Below are positions 23,503 through 31,601 of a DNA stretch of 48,966 nucleotides, piece after piece. Numbering within the stretch: the first letter of the stretch is position 1; the number at the start of each line of letters is the position of its first letter. The position numbers and the translations under genes are program-made. The stretch covers positions 1-48,966 of the forward strand of contig SYOX01000138.1 in the NCBI GenBank assembly GCA_005804885.1. Direction: 5' to 3'. The notes beneath the pieces were generated by a model. The model worked only from the letters and a program-made list of their open reading frames with translations. It made no database searches and was not told where the DNA came from. Source of the stretch: Pseudomonadota bacterium (GTDB lineage: Bacteria; Myxococcota_A; Bradymonadia; Bradymonadales; GCA-2716585).

Positions 23503-24273
23503 TCAGCGCCCCTTCTTCCCAGGAGGTGCGGGCTGGCGTCGTGCGCGGGGTCGCTGTGTGGGGTCTTCGGTGGAGGTGGGTTTTTCGAAGCGATCCTTGA
23601 GGCGCTGCGGCGTCGGGATGGTGTCCTGGTCGCGGGCGTCGTGGCCGGTCGGGGTCAGGAGGATCTTCCAGACGGGCAGCCCCTGGCGGGTGATCTTGAC
23701 CTCCCGGGTGGTCTGGGGCCATCGGTCCTCGTCCTGGGGCCAGCGTGGGTCGCCGGGGTGGATGCGGCGCCAGCGTGCGGAGGCGGCGGCCATCTCGGCG
23801 ACGGCCTCGGCGTAGGGTTCGACGTCGGTCTTGATGACGAAGAGGCCGTCGGGCTGGATCTTGTCGGCGACGAGGTCGAAGAAGGCCGGCGTCAGCAGCC
23901 TGCGCTTGGAGTGTCGCTTCTTCCACCAGGGGTCGGGGAAGAGGACATAGAGGCGCTCGACGGTGCCGTTGGCGAAGAGCAAGGGGAGGGCGAGGTTGGC
24001 GTCGGCGGCCAGGACGGCGGCGTTGGGGGGTCCGTCCTGGGCCAGCTCCAGGGCGAGCGCGTCGGCGTAGCGGCTGCGGATCTCGATCCCGAGGAGCGTG
24101 CGATCCGGTCGGAGGGCGGCGGCGAGCTTGAGGAAGCGCCCGCGGTTGGAGCCGATCTCGACGTGAAGGGACAGGGGGAGGTCGCGGCCGGAGGCCCAGG
24201 CGCGGATGGCCTCGATGCTGTCGATCTTCCAGATCTGGGTGGCTTGATCGAACTCCACGTGTTGGATGTCCAT
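23503..24273 (-). CDS. trmB: tRNA (guanine-N7-)-methyltransferase
   Basis: 256 residues from ATG 24273. It methylates N7 of G46 in the variable loop of tRNA with SAM. Family motifs are clear: the SAM-binding LHVEIGSNRGRFL (~36-48), LLGIEIRSRYADAL (motif II), and the hallmark VLFPDPWWKKRHSKRRLL (~110-127), followed by FVIKTDVEPYAEAV. The last ~50 residues (from ~205) are an extra basic, Pro-rich tail (TQRPRARRQPAPPGKKGR) beyond the normal ~210-240-residue enzyme. It may help tRNA binding, which is inference. Cytoplasmic; 62 bp downstream of the MBL-fold hydrolase gene. Confidence 0.93.
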   Translation of the reverse strand: MDIQHVEFDQATQIWKIDSIEAIRAWASGRDLPLSLHVEIGSNRGRFLKLAAALRPDRTLLGIEIRSRYADALALELAQDGPPNAAVLAADANLALPLLFANGTVERLYVLFPDPWWKKRHSKRRLLTPAFFDLVADKIQPDGLFVIKTDVEPYAEAVAEMAAASARWRRIHPGDPRWPQDEDRWPQTTREVKITRQGLPVWKILLTPTGHDARDQDTIPTPQRLKDRFEKPTSTEDPTQRPRARRQPAPPGKKGR

Positions 24274-24335
24274 GGCCTCTGCCTGGGTGGGTCGGGGTGG
24301 TGCGGGCGGCGTGTCGGGGTCGGTCAGGGGTGGGC

Positions 24336-25319
24336 TCAGGGGTCGCGTCTGGGCCTGGGGCGGTCGAAGGTCTTGAGGAGGTCGAGGGTGTGACCGTCGC
24401 GCGCGGCGATGGTGCCGGGGAAGAGGGCCTGGGTCCTGACCTCGATCTGGCGCAGCTCTTCGTCGTTGTGCGAGGGGTTGTGGTGGATGAGGTAGAGGCG
24501 CTCGACGCCGGCGGCGCGCGCGACGTTTGCGGCGCAGTCGATGGTGGCGTGTCCCCAGCCCTGGGTGGGCAGGCCGGTCTCGGCGTAGGTCTCTCGGGTG
24601 TACATGGCGTCGTGGATGAGGACGTCGGCGCCGCGGGAGAACTGGATCAGCCGCCTGTCGCCAAAGACGTACCCTTCGGTGTCGGTGGCAATGACGACGG
24701 CGCGGCCGGCGTGCTCGATGCGGTACATCATCACGCCGCTCTTGGGGTGGTTGTAGCCGCGGAGGGTGCGGACGACGAGCTCGACGTCCTCGGGAGGCGG
24801 TGCGCTCTTGCGCAGGGTGGAGTGTTTGACGTTGACGGAGAGGGGGGCCTCCTGGCCCTTGACGAAGAGGATCGCCTCGGGTTCGCAGACCTCGCCCCAG
24901 ACGATGGTGCCCTCCATCTCGTAGATGGGGACGGGGTGGAAGGGGGGGTGGACGTAGAGCCTGAGGGCCTGCTCGAAGGACAGACCGGGGCTGCGGGGGC
25001 CGAAGACGTAGGTGGTGCTGTCGGCGAAGTAGAGGGGGCCGTAATAGGGGAAGCCGCAGATGTGGTCGTAGTGGCAGTGGGTGTGGAAGAGGTAGCTGAC
25101 GACGGGTCCAGGCGCGCCGGTGGCGAAGTGCTCGCCGAGGATGCGCTGTCCGAACTGGACGATGCCGCTGCCGGAGTCAAAGACAAGGCGCCTGCCGTTG
25201 ATGGTCAGGCCGATGCAGGTGGTGTGGCCGCCGAATTCCTGGTTCTGCGCGCCGGTGGTGGTGCGGGTGCCGCGGGTGCCATGGAAGGTCAGCTCAAACT
25301 GCTCAGGCGACGACGACAT
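24336..25319 (-). CDS. Metallo-beta-lactamase-fold hydrolase
   Basis: 327 residues from ATG 25319. The N-terminal FHGTRGTRTTTG...FGGHTTCI and the HxHxDH motif HCHYDH (81-86), followed by FDSGSG, a later TDTEGY and LIHHNPSH, place it in the metallo-beta-lactamase superfamily, in the subgroup that resembles cyclic-nucleotide/phosphoribosyl cyclic phosphodiesterases and RNase Z. Two metal ions are expected at these His/Asp residues. No signal peptide is seen, so it is cytoplasmic. The closing residues PRPRRDP are basic. In related bacteria such genes often accompany signalling modules, but none is adjacent here. The likely activity is phosphodiester hydrolysis; substrate unknown. Confidence 0.88.
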   Translation of the reverse strand: MSSSPEQFELTFHGTRGTRTTTGAQNQEFGGHTTCIGLTINGRRLVFDSGSGIVQFGQRILGEHFATGAPGPVVSYLFHTHCHYDHICGFPYYGPLYFADSTTYVFGPRSPGLSFEQALRLYVHPPFHPVPIYEMEGTIVWGEVCEPEAILFVKGQEAPLSVNVKHSTLRKSAPPPEDVELVVRTLRGYNHPKSGVMMYRIEHAGRAVVIATDTEGYVFGDRRLIQFSRGADVLIHDAMYTRETYAETGLPTQGWGHATIDCAANVARAAGVERLYLIHHNPSHNDEELRQIEVRTQALFPGTIAARDGHTLDLLKTFDRPRPRRDP

Positions 25320-25444
25320 GAGGACAGGCCCGTCAAGGAGGTTTGTGAAGAGCGCGGCGCCGTGTCCGCTCCAAGGGGCATCCTACGCCGAGGACGGGGG
25401 CTGTTCAAGAAGAGTGTGAGCTCTGGAGGCCGGGGGATCGGGAA

Positions 25445-25858
25445 TCAGGGCTCCTCGACCTCGACGACGATCGCGTCGAGGGTGTGCTGGAGCTTGTCGA
25501 GGCGCTGGTTGACGCCGTCGAGGCGCTGCTTGATGTCCTGGACGTCGGCCTGGCTGGCGATGCCGATGGCCTCGGTGATCTCGGACTGCATGTCGCGCCA
25601 GTGGCGCATGAAGTCGCTGCGCAGGATGCGCTCGAGGACCTCGCGGCGGTTGAGGAGCTTGAGGAAGACCTCCAGGAGCCGCTCGGCGGTGTCCTGTCCG
25701 ATGGGCTTGAGGTCGAGCAGGAGCTTGAGGACGCGGGCGAGGTCCTCGACGCCGAGCCGCGAGCCCTTGCGTCGGCCGCCCTCGTCGTCGTTGTCGTCGG
25801 CGGGGTCGTCGTTGAGGGGGTCTTCGGGGGCGTTCTTGTTCTTGTCTCGATCGCTCAT
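25445..25858 (-). CDS. Coiled-coil protein downstream of recJ
   Basis: 137 residues from ATG 25858, overlapping the stop of the preceding gene by four bases (ATGA). The first ~35 residues are acidic and disordered (DPLNDDPADDNDDEGG). The remainder is helical: LARVLKLLLDLKPIGQDTAERLLEVFLKLLNRREVLERIL, then a heptad-like tail DIKQRLDGVNQRLDKLQHTLDAIVVEVEE. It resembles phasin-like or other small oligomeric helix proteins in pattern only. It is translationally coupled to a single-pass membrane protein, so a membrane-associated pair is plausible. Confidence 0.72.
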   Translation of the reverse strand: MSDRDKNKNAPEDPLNDDPADDNDDEGGRRKGSRLGVEDLARVLKLLLDLKPIGQDTAERLLEVFLKLLNRREVLERILRSDFMRHWRDMQSEITEAIGIASQADVQDIKQRLDGVNQRLDKLQHTLDAIVVEVEEP

Positions 25859-26145
25859 GGGTTGCTCCCGGTGGTGGCGTCCCGCTCGTGTTCGGCGGTC
25901 GCGGGGTCGAGTCCAGCGTCGGCGTGGGTTTGCGGCTGTCCTGGGGTGTCGTCGAGCGAGTCCAGGGTGGGGGGCGCGATCTCAGGCGTCGGTGTGTCGA
26001 AGGTGCTCATGACGGCAGAGATGCCGGAGGCCATGGAGTCCTTGAAGATGAAGACGAAGGCGAGCATGCCGATGAGCAGCACGAGCGTGACGATCTCCGA
26101 GGTGCCGGCGGGTCGAAATTTGCGGGCCCTAGGTCGCCGAGCCAT
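25855..26145 (-). CDS. Small single-pass membrane protein
   Basis: 96 residues from ATG 26145, which has GAGGG seven bases before it (an ATG at 26157 is also in frame). Basic N-terminus (MARRPRARKFRPAG), one membrane helix (EIVTLVLLIGMLAFVFIF) and a long Pro/Asp/Thr-rich tail. The start lies inside recJ, 14-17 bp before its stop codon in the other reading frame, and the stop overlaps the next gene, so secD-secF-recJ and these two small genes appear to be one transcript. No family recognised. Confidence 0.7.
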   Translation of the reverse strand: MARRPRARKFRPAGTSEIVTLVLLIGMLAFVFIFKDSMASGISAVMSTFDTPTPEIAPPTLDSLDDTPGQPQTHADAGLDPATAEHERDATTGSNP

Positions 26146-27922
26146 CGTCGCCCTCATGGGTGAGGTGGGGTCTTGCGTCGCGGAGCTGGAGTTCAAGCCT
26201 GGGTTTTCCGCGGTGCAGAGTGTGCCTGGGAGTCAGGGCCACGTCCACGGGTCCGGCCATGATGTCAGCCAGGGGGGCCATGGTAAAGCCGATCGCGTCG
26301 CAGAAGGTGTTCTTGTCGCGCAGCTGGACGCGCAGGTGTCGTTCGCTGATGACGCGCTTGCGGACGCAGCGCACGTCCGAGGCGATGAGGATGGGCTCGG
26401 GGTGTCCGACGCCGAAGGGGGCGAGATCGAGCAGCTCGCGGTTGAAGAGGTGGTCGAGCTCGGCCAGGTCCCCGGTGGTGTCGATGGGCAGGGAGGGCCC
26501 GGGCAGGGAGGCGAGCTGTCGTCGGATCTGGTCGTCGAGGATGTCGTAGACCTCGTCGAGGTCATCGGCGGCCAGGGTCATGCCGGCGGCGGCGGTGTGG
26601 CCGCCGAAGGAGATGAGCTTGTCGGAGGCGGCGCTCAGGGCGGCGATCAGGTCCACGCCGGGGGTGGCGCGCAGCGAGGCGCGCGCGATGCGGGAGGCGG
26701 GGTTGATGGCGGCGATGGCGGCGGGTCGGTGGTAGGCCTCCTTGATGCGGCTGGCGACGATGCCGAGCACGCCCTCGTGCCATGTGGGGCTGCTCAGGAG
26801 CAGGAGGCTGCGGTCGGCGGCGATGGCGGTCTCGGCCAACTCATTGGCTTGCTTGAGGATTTCGCGCTCGGCTTGCTGTCGCCGGGTGTTGTCGTGCTCA
26901 AGCTCCCTGGCCAGGCCGATGGCGAGGCTGTAGGAGTCGGTCGTCATCAGGTCGACGCAGCGGTTGGCGTCGCCCATGCGGCCGGCGGCGTTGATGAGCG
27001 GGGCGAGCCGGTAGCCGATGGTGCGGGCGGTCACGGGTCGGCCGTCGATCTGGGCGCGCTCCATCAGGGCCTGGATGCCGGCGCGGCGGCGCTTGCGCAG
27101 GACCTCAAGGCCCATGCGGACGAAGACGCGGTTGTCGCCGAGCAGGGGGACGGCGTCGGCGACGGTGCCCAGGGCGACGATGTCGAGGTACTCGCGCATG
27201 TCGGGCGCGCCCTTGGGGAAGGCGCCCAGCGCCTTGAGGGCCCCGTTGAGGGCGGAGATGAAGTTGAAGGCGACGCCGACGGCGGCCAGGCGCTTGAAGG
27301 GGAAGGCGCAGTCGGGCTGGAGGGGGTTGAGGATGGCGACGGCGGGGGGGAGCTCGGGGGGCAGGGTGTGGTGGTCGACGACGATGACGTCGATGCCCAC
27401 CTGGAGGGCGTGGGTGATGGATTCGACGTTGCTGACGCCGCAGTCGGTCGTGATGATCAGGCGGTGGCCCTGGCTGCTGGCCTTCTTGACGTTGGAGACG
27501 GTCAGGCCGTAGCCCTCTTCGGTGCGGGTGGGGATGAGGCAGCTGACCTGGACGCCGAGCCTGGCGATGAACTGGTAGACGCAGCTCGCGGCGGTGATGC
27601 CGTCGACGTCGCTGTCGCCGAAGACGAGGATGGGATCGCGGTCGCGGATCGCCTCCAGGACGCGGTGGACGGCGCGGTCGACGCCGAGCATGGTGGAGGG
27701 GTCGCCGAGGTGCTCGAAGGTGGGGTTGAGGAAGGCGTCGGCTTGATCGGCGGTGGTGATCCCGCGCGAGACGAGGATGCGCGCGGTCAGGGGCTGGATG
27801 CCGAGCTGTCGGCAGAGCGCCATGGCGCTCTGGTTGTCCAGCGGCGCCATGTGCCAGGATCTGGGCACTTGTGGGGGGGGGGCGGCGAGGCGCGGCTGTG
27901 GGGGGCGCTCGGTGTCAGGCAC
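26129..27922 (-). CDS. recJ: Single-stranded-DNA-specific exonuclease RecJ
   Basis: 597 residues. A DHH-family 5'-3' exonuclease on single-stranded DNA in recombination and repair. Motifs: GDSDVDGITA (Asp-x-Asp metal site; the usual GDYDVDG has Ser for Tyr here), TTDCGVSN, VDHH (DHH motif), NPLQPDC, GVAFNFI, and the DHHA1 region GGHTAAAGMTL. GTG 27922 overlaps the secF stop by eight bases. Other in-frame starts, GTG 27868 and ATG 27850, lie downstream. A run of ten G (27873-27882) sits between the first start and those two, so the first start would be exposed to slippage. Length is normal for the family. Confidence 0.94.
   Translation of the reverse strand: MPDTERPPQPRLAAPPPQVPRSWHMAPLDNQSAMALCRQLGIQPLTARILVSRGITTADQADAFLNPTFEHLGDPSTMLGVDRAVHRVLEAIRDRDPILVFGDSDVDGITAASCVYQFIARLGVQVSCLIPTRTEEGYGLTVSNVKKASSQGHRLIITTDCGVSNVESITHALQVGIDVIVVDHHTLPPELPPAVAILNPLQPDCAFPFKRLAAVGVAFNFISALNGALKALGAFPKGAPDMREYLDIVALGTVADAVPLLGDNRVFVRMGLEVLRKRRRAGIQALMERAQIDGRPVTARTIGYRLAPLINAAGRMGDANRCVDLMTTDSYSLAIGLARELEHDNTRRQQAEREILKQANELAETAIAADRSLLLLSSPTWHEGVLGIVASRIKEAYHRPAAIAAINPASRIARASLRATPGVDLIAALSAASDKLISFGGHTAAAGMTLAADDLDEVYDILDDQIRRQLASLPGPSLPIDTTGDLAELDHLFNRELLDLAPFGVGHPEPILIASDVRCVRKRVISERHLRVQLRDKNTFCDAIGFTMAPLADIMAGPVDVALTPRHTLHRGKPRLELQLRDARPHLTHEGDDGSAT
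27873..27882 (+). repeat. Homopolymer of ten G at the recJ 5' end
   Basis: Ten consecutive G on the plus strand (C on the coding strand), giving a Pro-Pro run just before QVPRSW. It is located between the GTG start at 27922 and the later in-frame GTG/ATG starts. Confidence 0.85.
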
Positions 27923-29105
27923 TGGCTTCTTGCTGTTGGCGCTGCTGGTCGAGCGAGGCCCGTGTCTTCTTGCGGTCTTCGAGGAAGTTGTGCATCGCGA
28001 TGAGGATGGGCGAGGCGATGAAGACGGTCGAGTAGGTCCCGACGACGATGCCGACGATCATGGCGAAGGCGAAGTTCTGGATGAGCCCGCCGCCGAAGAA
28101 GAAGAGGGCGAAGACGGCCAGCAGGGTCGTCAGCGAGGTCAGTATGGTGCGGCTGAGGGAGTCGTTGACGGAGACGTTGACGATGGTCTTGATGTCGCGG
28201 CCGGTCATGTCGGTGAAGTTCTCGCGGTTGCGGTCGAAGATGACGATCGTGTCGTTGAGGGAGTAGCCGACGATGGTCAGCAGCGCGGCGATGATGGGGA
28301 GGTTGACCTCGAGCTGGAGCACGGCGTAGACCCCGAGGGTGATCGCGACGTCGTGGAAGAGCGCGATGACAGCGCCGGGGGCGTAGCGGATGTCGAAGCG
28401 GAAGGCGACGTAGATCAGGATGAGGAGCAGGGAGATGAGCACGGACAGGATGCCGTTGTCGCGCAGCTGCTGGCCGACGCGGGGGCCGACCGTCTCGACG
28501 CGCTCGACGCTGGACTCCTTGCTGAACTTGTCGGCGCCGAAGATCTCGGTGAACTTCTCGGCGATCTGACCCTGGAGCTCCTGAAGCTGGAGCTGGTACT
28601 CGGCCCGCTCGCCCGAGCCCTGCTTCTTGACCTCGAAGTTGCCCACGGCGACCTTCTTGACGGCCTCGGCCAGCTTCGCCTCGTCGACCTCCCCGGCGCT
28701 GAAGCGCACATACATGATGTCGCCGCCCTCCTCGGCCCAGGAGAAGCGCTTGATCTCGCCGACGTCGGCCTTGAGCGTCTCTTCGATCTTCTTGGCGCTC
28801 TCCTGGGTCAGGATCGAGATCCGGGGGATGCTGATCAGGAAGCGGTTGTCGGACGAGGCGCCGAAGCTCTGCACGTCGGCCTTGTCGAAGCCGCTCTTCT
28901 GGGCCGCCTCGCGGACCTCGCCGGTGGTCACCGGCGCCTTGAAGGCGACGATGATCTCGGAGCCGCCCCGAAAGTCGACGCCGTAGTTCAGCCCCAGGAT
29001 GCCGACCAGCGCGATGCTGACCAGGACCGCGGTCGTCGAGAGGATCAGGAAGGGCTTCTGCTTGCCGATGAAGTCGAAGCGGGTTCCGGGCTTGATGATT
29101 TCCAT
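27915..29105 (-). CDS. secF: Protein translocase subunit SecF
   Basis: 396 residues from ATG 29105. It forms the SecDF complex that uses the proton gradient to help the Sec channel pull proteins out of the cytoplasm. Visible are an N-terminal helix (ILSTTAVLVSIALVGILGLNYG), the GVDFRGGSEI motif typical of SecF/SecD, a periplasmic domain and then five membrane segments with ALFHDVAITLGVYAV and GYSLNDTIVIFDRNREN, a hallmark of SecF. The periplasmic part is longer than in the ~320-residue E. coli protein, with extra helix (GERAEYQLQLQELQGQIAEKFTEIFG). It starts 100 bp downstream of secD and overlaps recJ. Confidence 0.95.
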   Translation of the reverse strand: MEIIKPGTRFDFIGKQKPFLILSTTAVLVSIALVGILGLNYGVDFRGGSEIIVAFKAPVTTGEVREAAQKSGFDKADVQSFGASSDNRFLISIPRISILTQESAKKIEETLKADVGEIKRFSWAEEGGDIMYVRFSAGEVDEAKLAEAVKKVAVGNFEVKKQGSGERAEYQLQLQELQGQIAEKFTEIFGADKFSKESSVERVETVGPRVGQQLRDNGILSVLISLLLILIYVAFRFDIRYAPGAVIALFHDVAITLGVYAVLQLEVNLPIIAALLTIVGYSLNDTIVIFDRNRENFTDMTGRDIKTIVNVSVNDSLSRTILTSLTTLLAVFALFFFGGGLIQNFAFAMIVGIVVGTYSTVFIASPILIAMHNFLEDRKKTRASLDQQRQQQEASA

Positions 29106-29205
29106 GTGAGCCTTGCCTTGCTTTCTTTCGTGCGATGCGGTGAGGCCAGGACGGGCGGCGCCGCTTGCTCAAGCCGGCCACGACGCGGCGCGGTCGGGGT
29201 TGTTG

Positions 29206-30987
29206 TCAGATGCTCAGCGTCGCCGGCTTGTAGCGCTCGTTGATGAAGTCGTAGATCATGCGGGTGACCACCACGGCGGTGAAGACCGAGGCGATGATGC
29301 CGATCAGGAGGGTGACGGCGAAGCCCCGGATGGGGCCCGAGCCGTACTGCATCAGGACGACCGCGGCGATGCCCGTGGTGATGTTGGCGTCGAGCACGGC
29401 CGACAGGGCCTTGCCGTAGCCGGCCTCGATGGCCGCCTTGGGGCCCTTGCCCAGCCTGATCTCCTCGCGGACGCGCTCGAAGATGATGACGTTGGCGTCC
29501 ACCGCCATGCCGATCGTCAAGATGATCCCCGCGATGCCCGGCAGCGTCAGCGTGGCGCTGATGGCGGTCAACCCCGCCATGATGAACAAAATGTTGAGGA
29601 CCAGCGCGAAGTTGGCGATCACGCCGCCGCCCTTGTAGTACATGAGCATGAAGCCGATGACCAGGAACGAGGCGACCGCCAGAGACATCTGGCCGCGTTT
29701 GATGGAGTCGGCGCCCAGGCTCGGGCCCACGCTGGTCTCGAACTCCTTGTGGATGGGCGCCGGCAGCGCGCCGTGGCGCAGCACGATCGTCAGATCCTTG
29801 GCCTCGGCGAAGATCTCGTTGTAGCTCTTGTAGCCGCCCATGCTGATCTGAGCCCGGCCGCCGGGGATGGGCTCGTTGATGACCGGGTCGCTCTTGAGCT
29901 CGTCGTCGAGCAGGACGGCGAAGCGCTTGCCGACGTTCTCGGTGGTGATCTTGCCGAAGAGGTCGGCGCCGGTCGAGTCGAAGGTCAGCGAGACGTAGGG
30001 CTTGTTGGTGCGGTTGTCGGTGGAGATCTGCGCGGTGGTGATGTACTCGCCGGTCAGCTCCGTGCGGCTGAAGACCAGGCTGGTGCGCCAGTAGGACTTC
30101 TCCTCATCGACGATCTCCTTGGCCTTGTCGACGTAGAGGACGACCTGCTCGTAGACGACCTGCTTGTCCTCGGGCACCTTGCCTTCGAAGAACTTCTTGA
30201 GCTCATCCTTGGTCCGGGCCTTGATGGAGGGCTGGCCGTTCTCGGTGGTGAACTCCACCGTCGAGGTCGGGTCGTCGGTCTTGATGCCCCCGGCCACCTC
30301 GGTGAAGAAGGCCGAGAAGCCGGCCTCGTCCACCATCTTGAACTCGAGCTGGGCGGTGGTCCCGATGAGCTTCTTGGCCCGACCGAAGTCCTGATCGCCG
30401 AGCCCTGGGAGTTGGACGACGATGTCGTTCTTGCCCGACTTCTTGATGTCCGGCTCGGCGACGCCCAGCGCGTCGACGCGCTCCCGGATCGTGCCGATGG
30501 CCTGCTCTATCGCGTAGTCCTGGGTCTGCTCGATGTACTGCTGGTCCATGTCGAGCCGAACCTGGCCGTCCGGCATGTCCGAGCGCAGCATGTTCGGGAA
30601 GTAGTTCAGCATGTCCTCGTCGAGCAAGGCGACCTTGGACTTGTCCTCGAACTTGACGTAGACCGTCCCGAGGCCCTCGCGGCTGGTGGTGAACTTCGCC
30701 GTCGGGTCCTTGTCCTTGAGACGCCGGGTCAAGTCCTCGTCGATCCGGTCGACCTTGTCGCGGACGGCCTTCTCGACCTCGACCTTGTACTGCAGGAGCA
30801 GCCCGCCCTGGAGATCGAGCCCCAGGTTGAGCCTCTTGCTCCAGACCTTGTCGTAGCTCGCCAGCCACGCCGGGGCCTGCTCGCCGCTGTCCTTCTTGGG
30901 CGTGAAGATCGTCGGGATCAGCGCCCCGACGGCCAGCAGCGCCAGGACCGCGATCATGCCCATTTTCACTATGGAGGCTCTCTGCAT
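29206..30987 (-). CDS. secD: Protein translocase subunit SecD
   Basis: 593 residues from ATG 30987. Partner of SecF in the inner-membrane SecDF complex. It has an N-terminal helix, the LGLDLQGGLLLQYKV motif, the large periplasmic P1 domain (~60-390), and C-terminal helices with the conserved AGIILTIGMAVDANVIIFERVREE, the membrane motif shared with SecF and RND transporters, whose aspartate is proton-relaying in SecDF. A slightly shorter ATG (codon 9, MGMIAVLA) is possible. The gene is 44 bp downstream of yajC and upstream of secF, the standard order. Confidence 0.96.
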   Translation of the reverse strand: MQRASIVKMGMIAVLALLAVGALIPTIFTPKKDSGEQAPAWLASYDKVWSKRLNLGLDLQGGLLLQYKVEVEKAVRDKVDRIDEDLTRRLKDKDPTAKFTTSREGLGTVYVKFEDKSKVALLDEDMLNYFPNMLRSDMPDGQVRLDMDQQYIEQTQDYAIEQAIGTIRERVDALGVAEPDIKKSGKNDIVVQLPGLGDQDFGRAKKLIGTTAQLEFKMVDEAGFSAFFTEVAGGIKTDDPTSTVEFTTENGQPSIKARTKDELKKFFEGKVPEDKQVVYEQVVLYVDKAKEIVDEEKSYWRTSLVFSRTELTGEYITTAQISTDNRTNKPYVSLTFDSTGADLFGKITTENVGKRFAVLLDDELKSDPVINEPIPGGRAQISMGGYKSYNEIFAEAKDLTIVLRHGALPAPIHKEFETSVGPSLGADSIKRGQMSLAVASFLVIGFMLMYYKGGGVIANFALVLNILFIMAGLTAISATLTLPGIAGIILTIGMAVDANVIIFERVREEIRLGKGPKAAIEAGYGKALSAVLDANITTGIAAVVLMQYGSGPIRGFAVTLLIGIIASVFTAVVVTRMIYDFINERYKPATLSI

Positions 30988-31031
30988 CCCCGTACCTCGA
31001 TTGCGCCGGGCCGCGCGGCGGCCCGTTCAAG

Positions 31032-31418
31032 TCACTGCTTCTTGTCGCTCTTCTTGTCGTCGCCCTTCTCGTCCGAGGTCTCCTCGGCCGAGGGCTGGGT
31101 GCCCGCGATGTGCGAGCGCATCACCTTGACGCGCACCCTGTCGCCCAGATCCAGGGTCAGCACGTCCTTCTCCACCTGCGTGATCTTGCCCAGCAAGCCC
31201 CCGTTGGTGACGATCTTGTCGCCCACCTTGAGGTTGTTGAGGAAGTTCTCCTGCTCGCGCTGCTTCTTCTGCTGGGGACGGATGACCAGGAAGTACATGA
31301 TGCCGAAGATGATCACCATCGGCATCATGAGCCCGAAGAGCCCTCCGGAGGGGTCCGCGCTTCCGCCGCCCTGGGCGATCACTGCGTTGAGCAACTCATT
31401 CACTGCGACATACTCCAT
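31032..31418 (-). CDS. yajC: Preprotein translocase subunit YajC
   Basis: 128 residues. Small inner-membrane protein that associates with SecDF. A single helix (GLFGLMMPMVIIFGIMYFLVI), the family signature RPQQKKQREQENFL, and the following VGDKIVTNGGLLGKITQVEKDVLTLDL are unmistakable. The ATG at 31418 lacks a ribosome binding site, whereas GTG 31403 (Met-Asn-Glu-Leu) is nine bases after GGAG and may be the true start. A Lys/Asp/Ser-rich tail (KGDDKKSDKKQ) ends the protein. It heads the yajC-secD-secF-recJ run, 183 bp from tgt. Confidence 0.94.
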   Translation of the reverse strand: MEYVAVNELLNAVIAQGGGSADPSGGLFGLMMPMVIIFGIMYFLVIRPQQKKQREQENFLNNLKVGDKIVTNGGLLGKITQVEKDVLTLDLGDRVRVKVMRSHIAGTQPSAEETSDEKGDDKKSDKKQ

Positions 31419-31601
31419 GAACTTGCAGACAAGGCCAGCGCTCTCATACCACGTCGGCGCCGCTGCGAGGGCCGAGATCTGGCCTTGATCGCCGCCCCAA
31501 GGGTGCTCGCCCTCAAGGAGAGCCCCTGAAATTACGGGGCTTTGCGGAGCCCATGTCTCCTAACAGACGTCCACCCCGCCGTCAAGTGTCCCGACGCCCC
31601 C

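Noticed and set aside
24297..26012. Long plus-strand open frames opposite trmB, the MBL hydrolase, recJ, secD/secF and preA/preT (Gly/Val/Asp-rich)
   Set aside because: They are antisense shadows of conserved genes with strong motifs; composition is that of the complement of GC-rich coding sequence.
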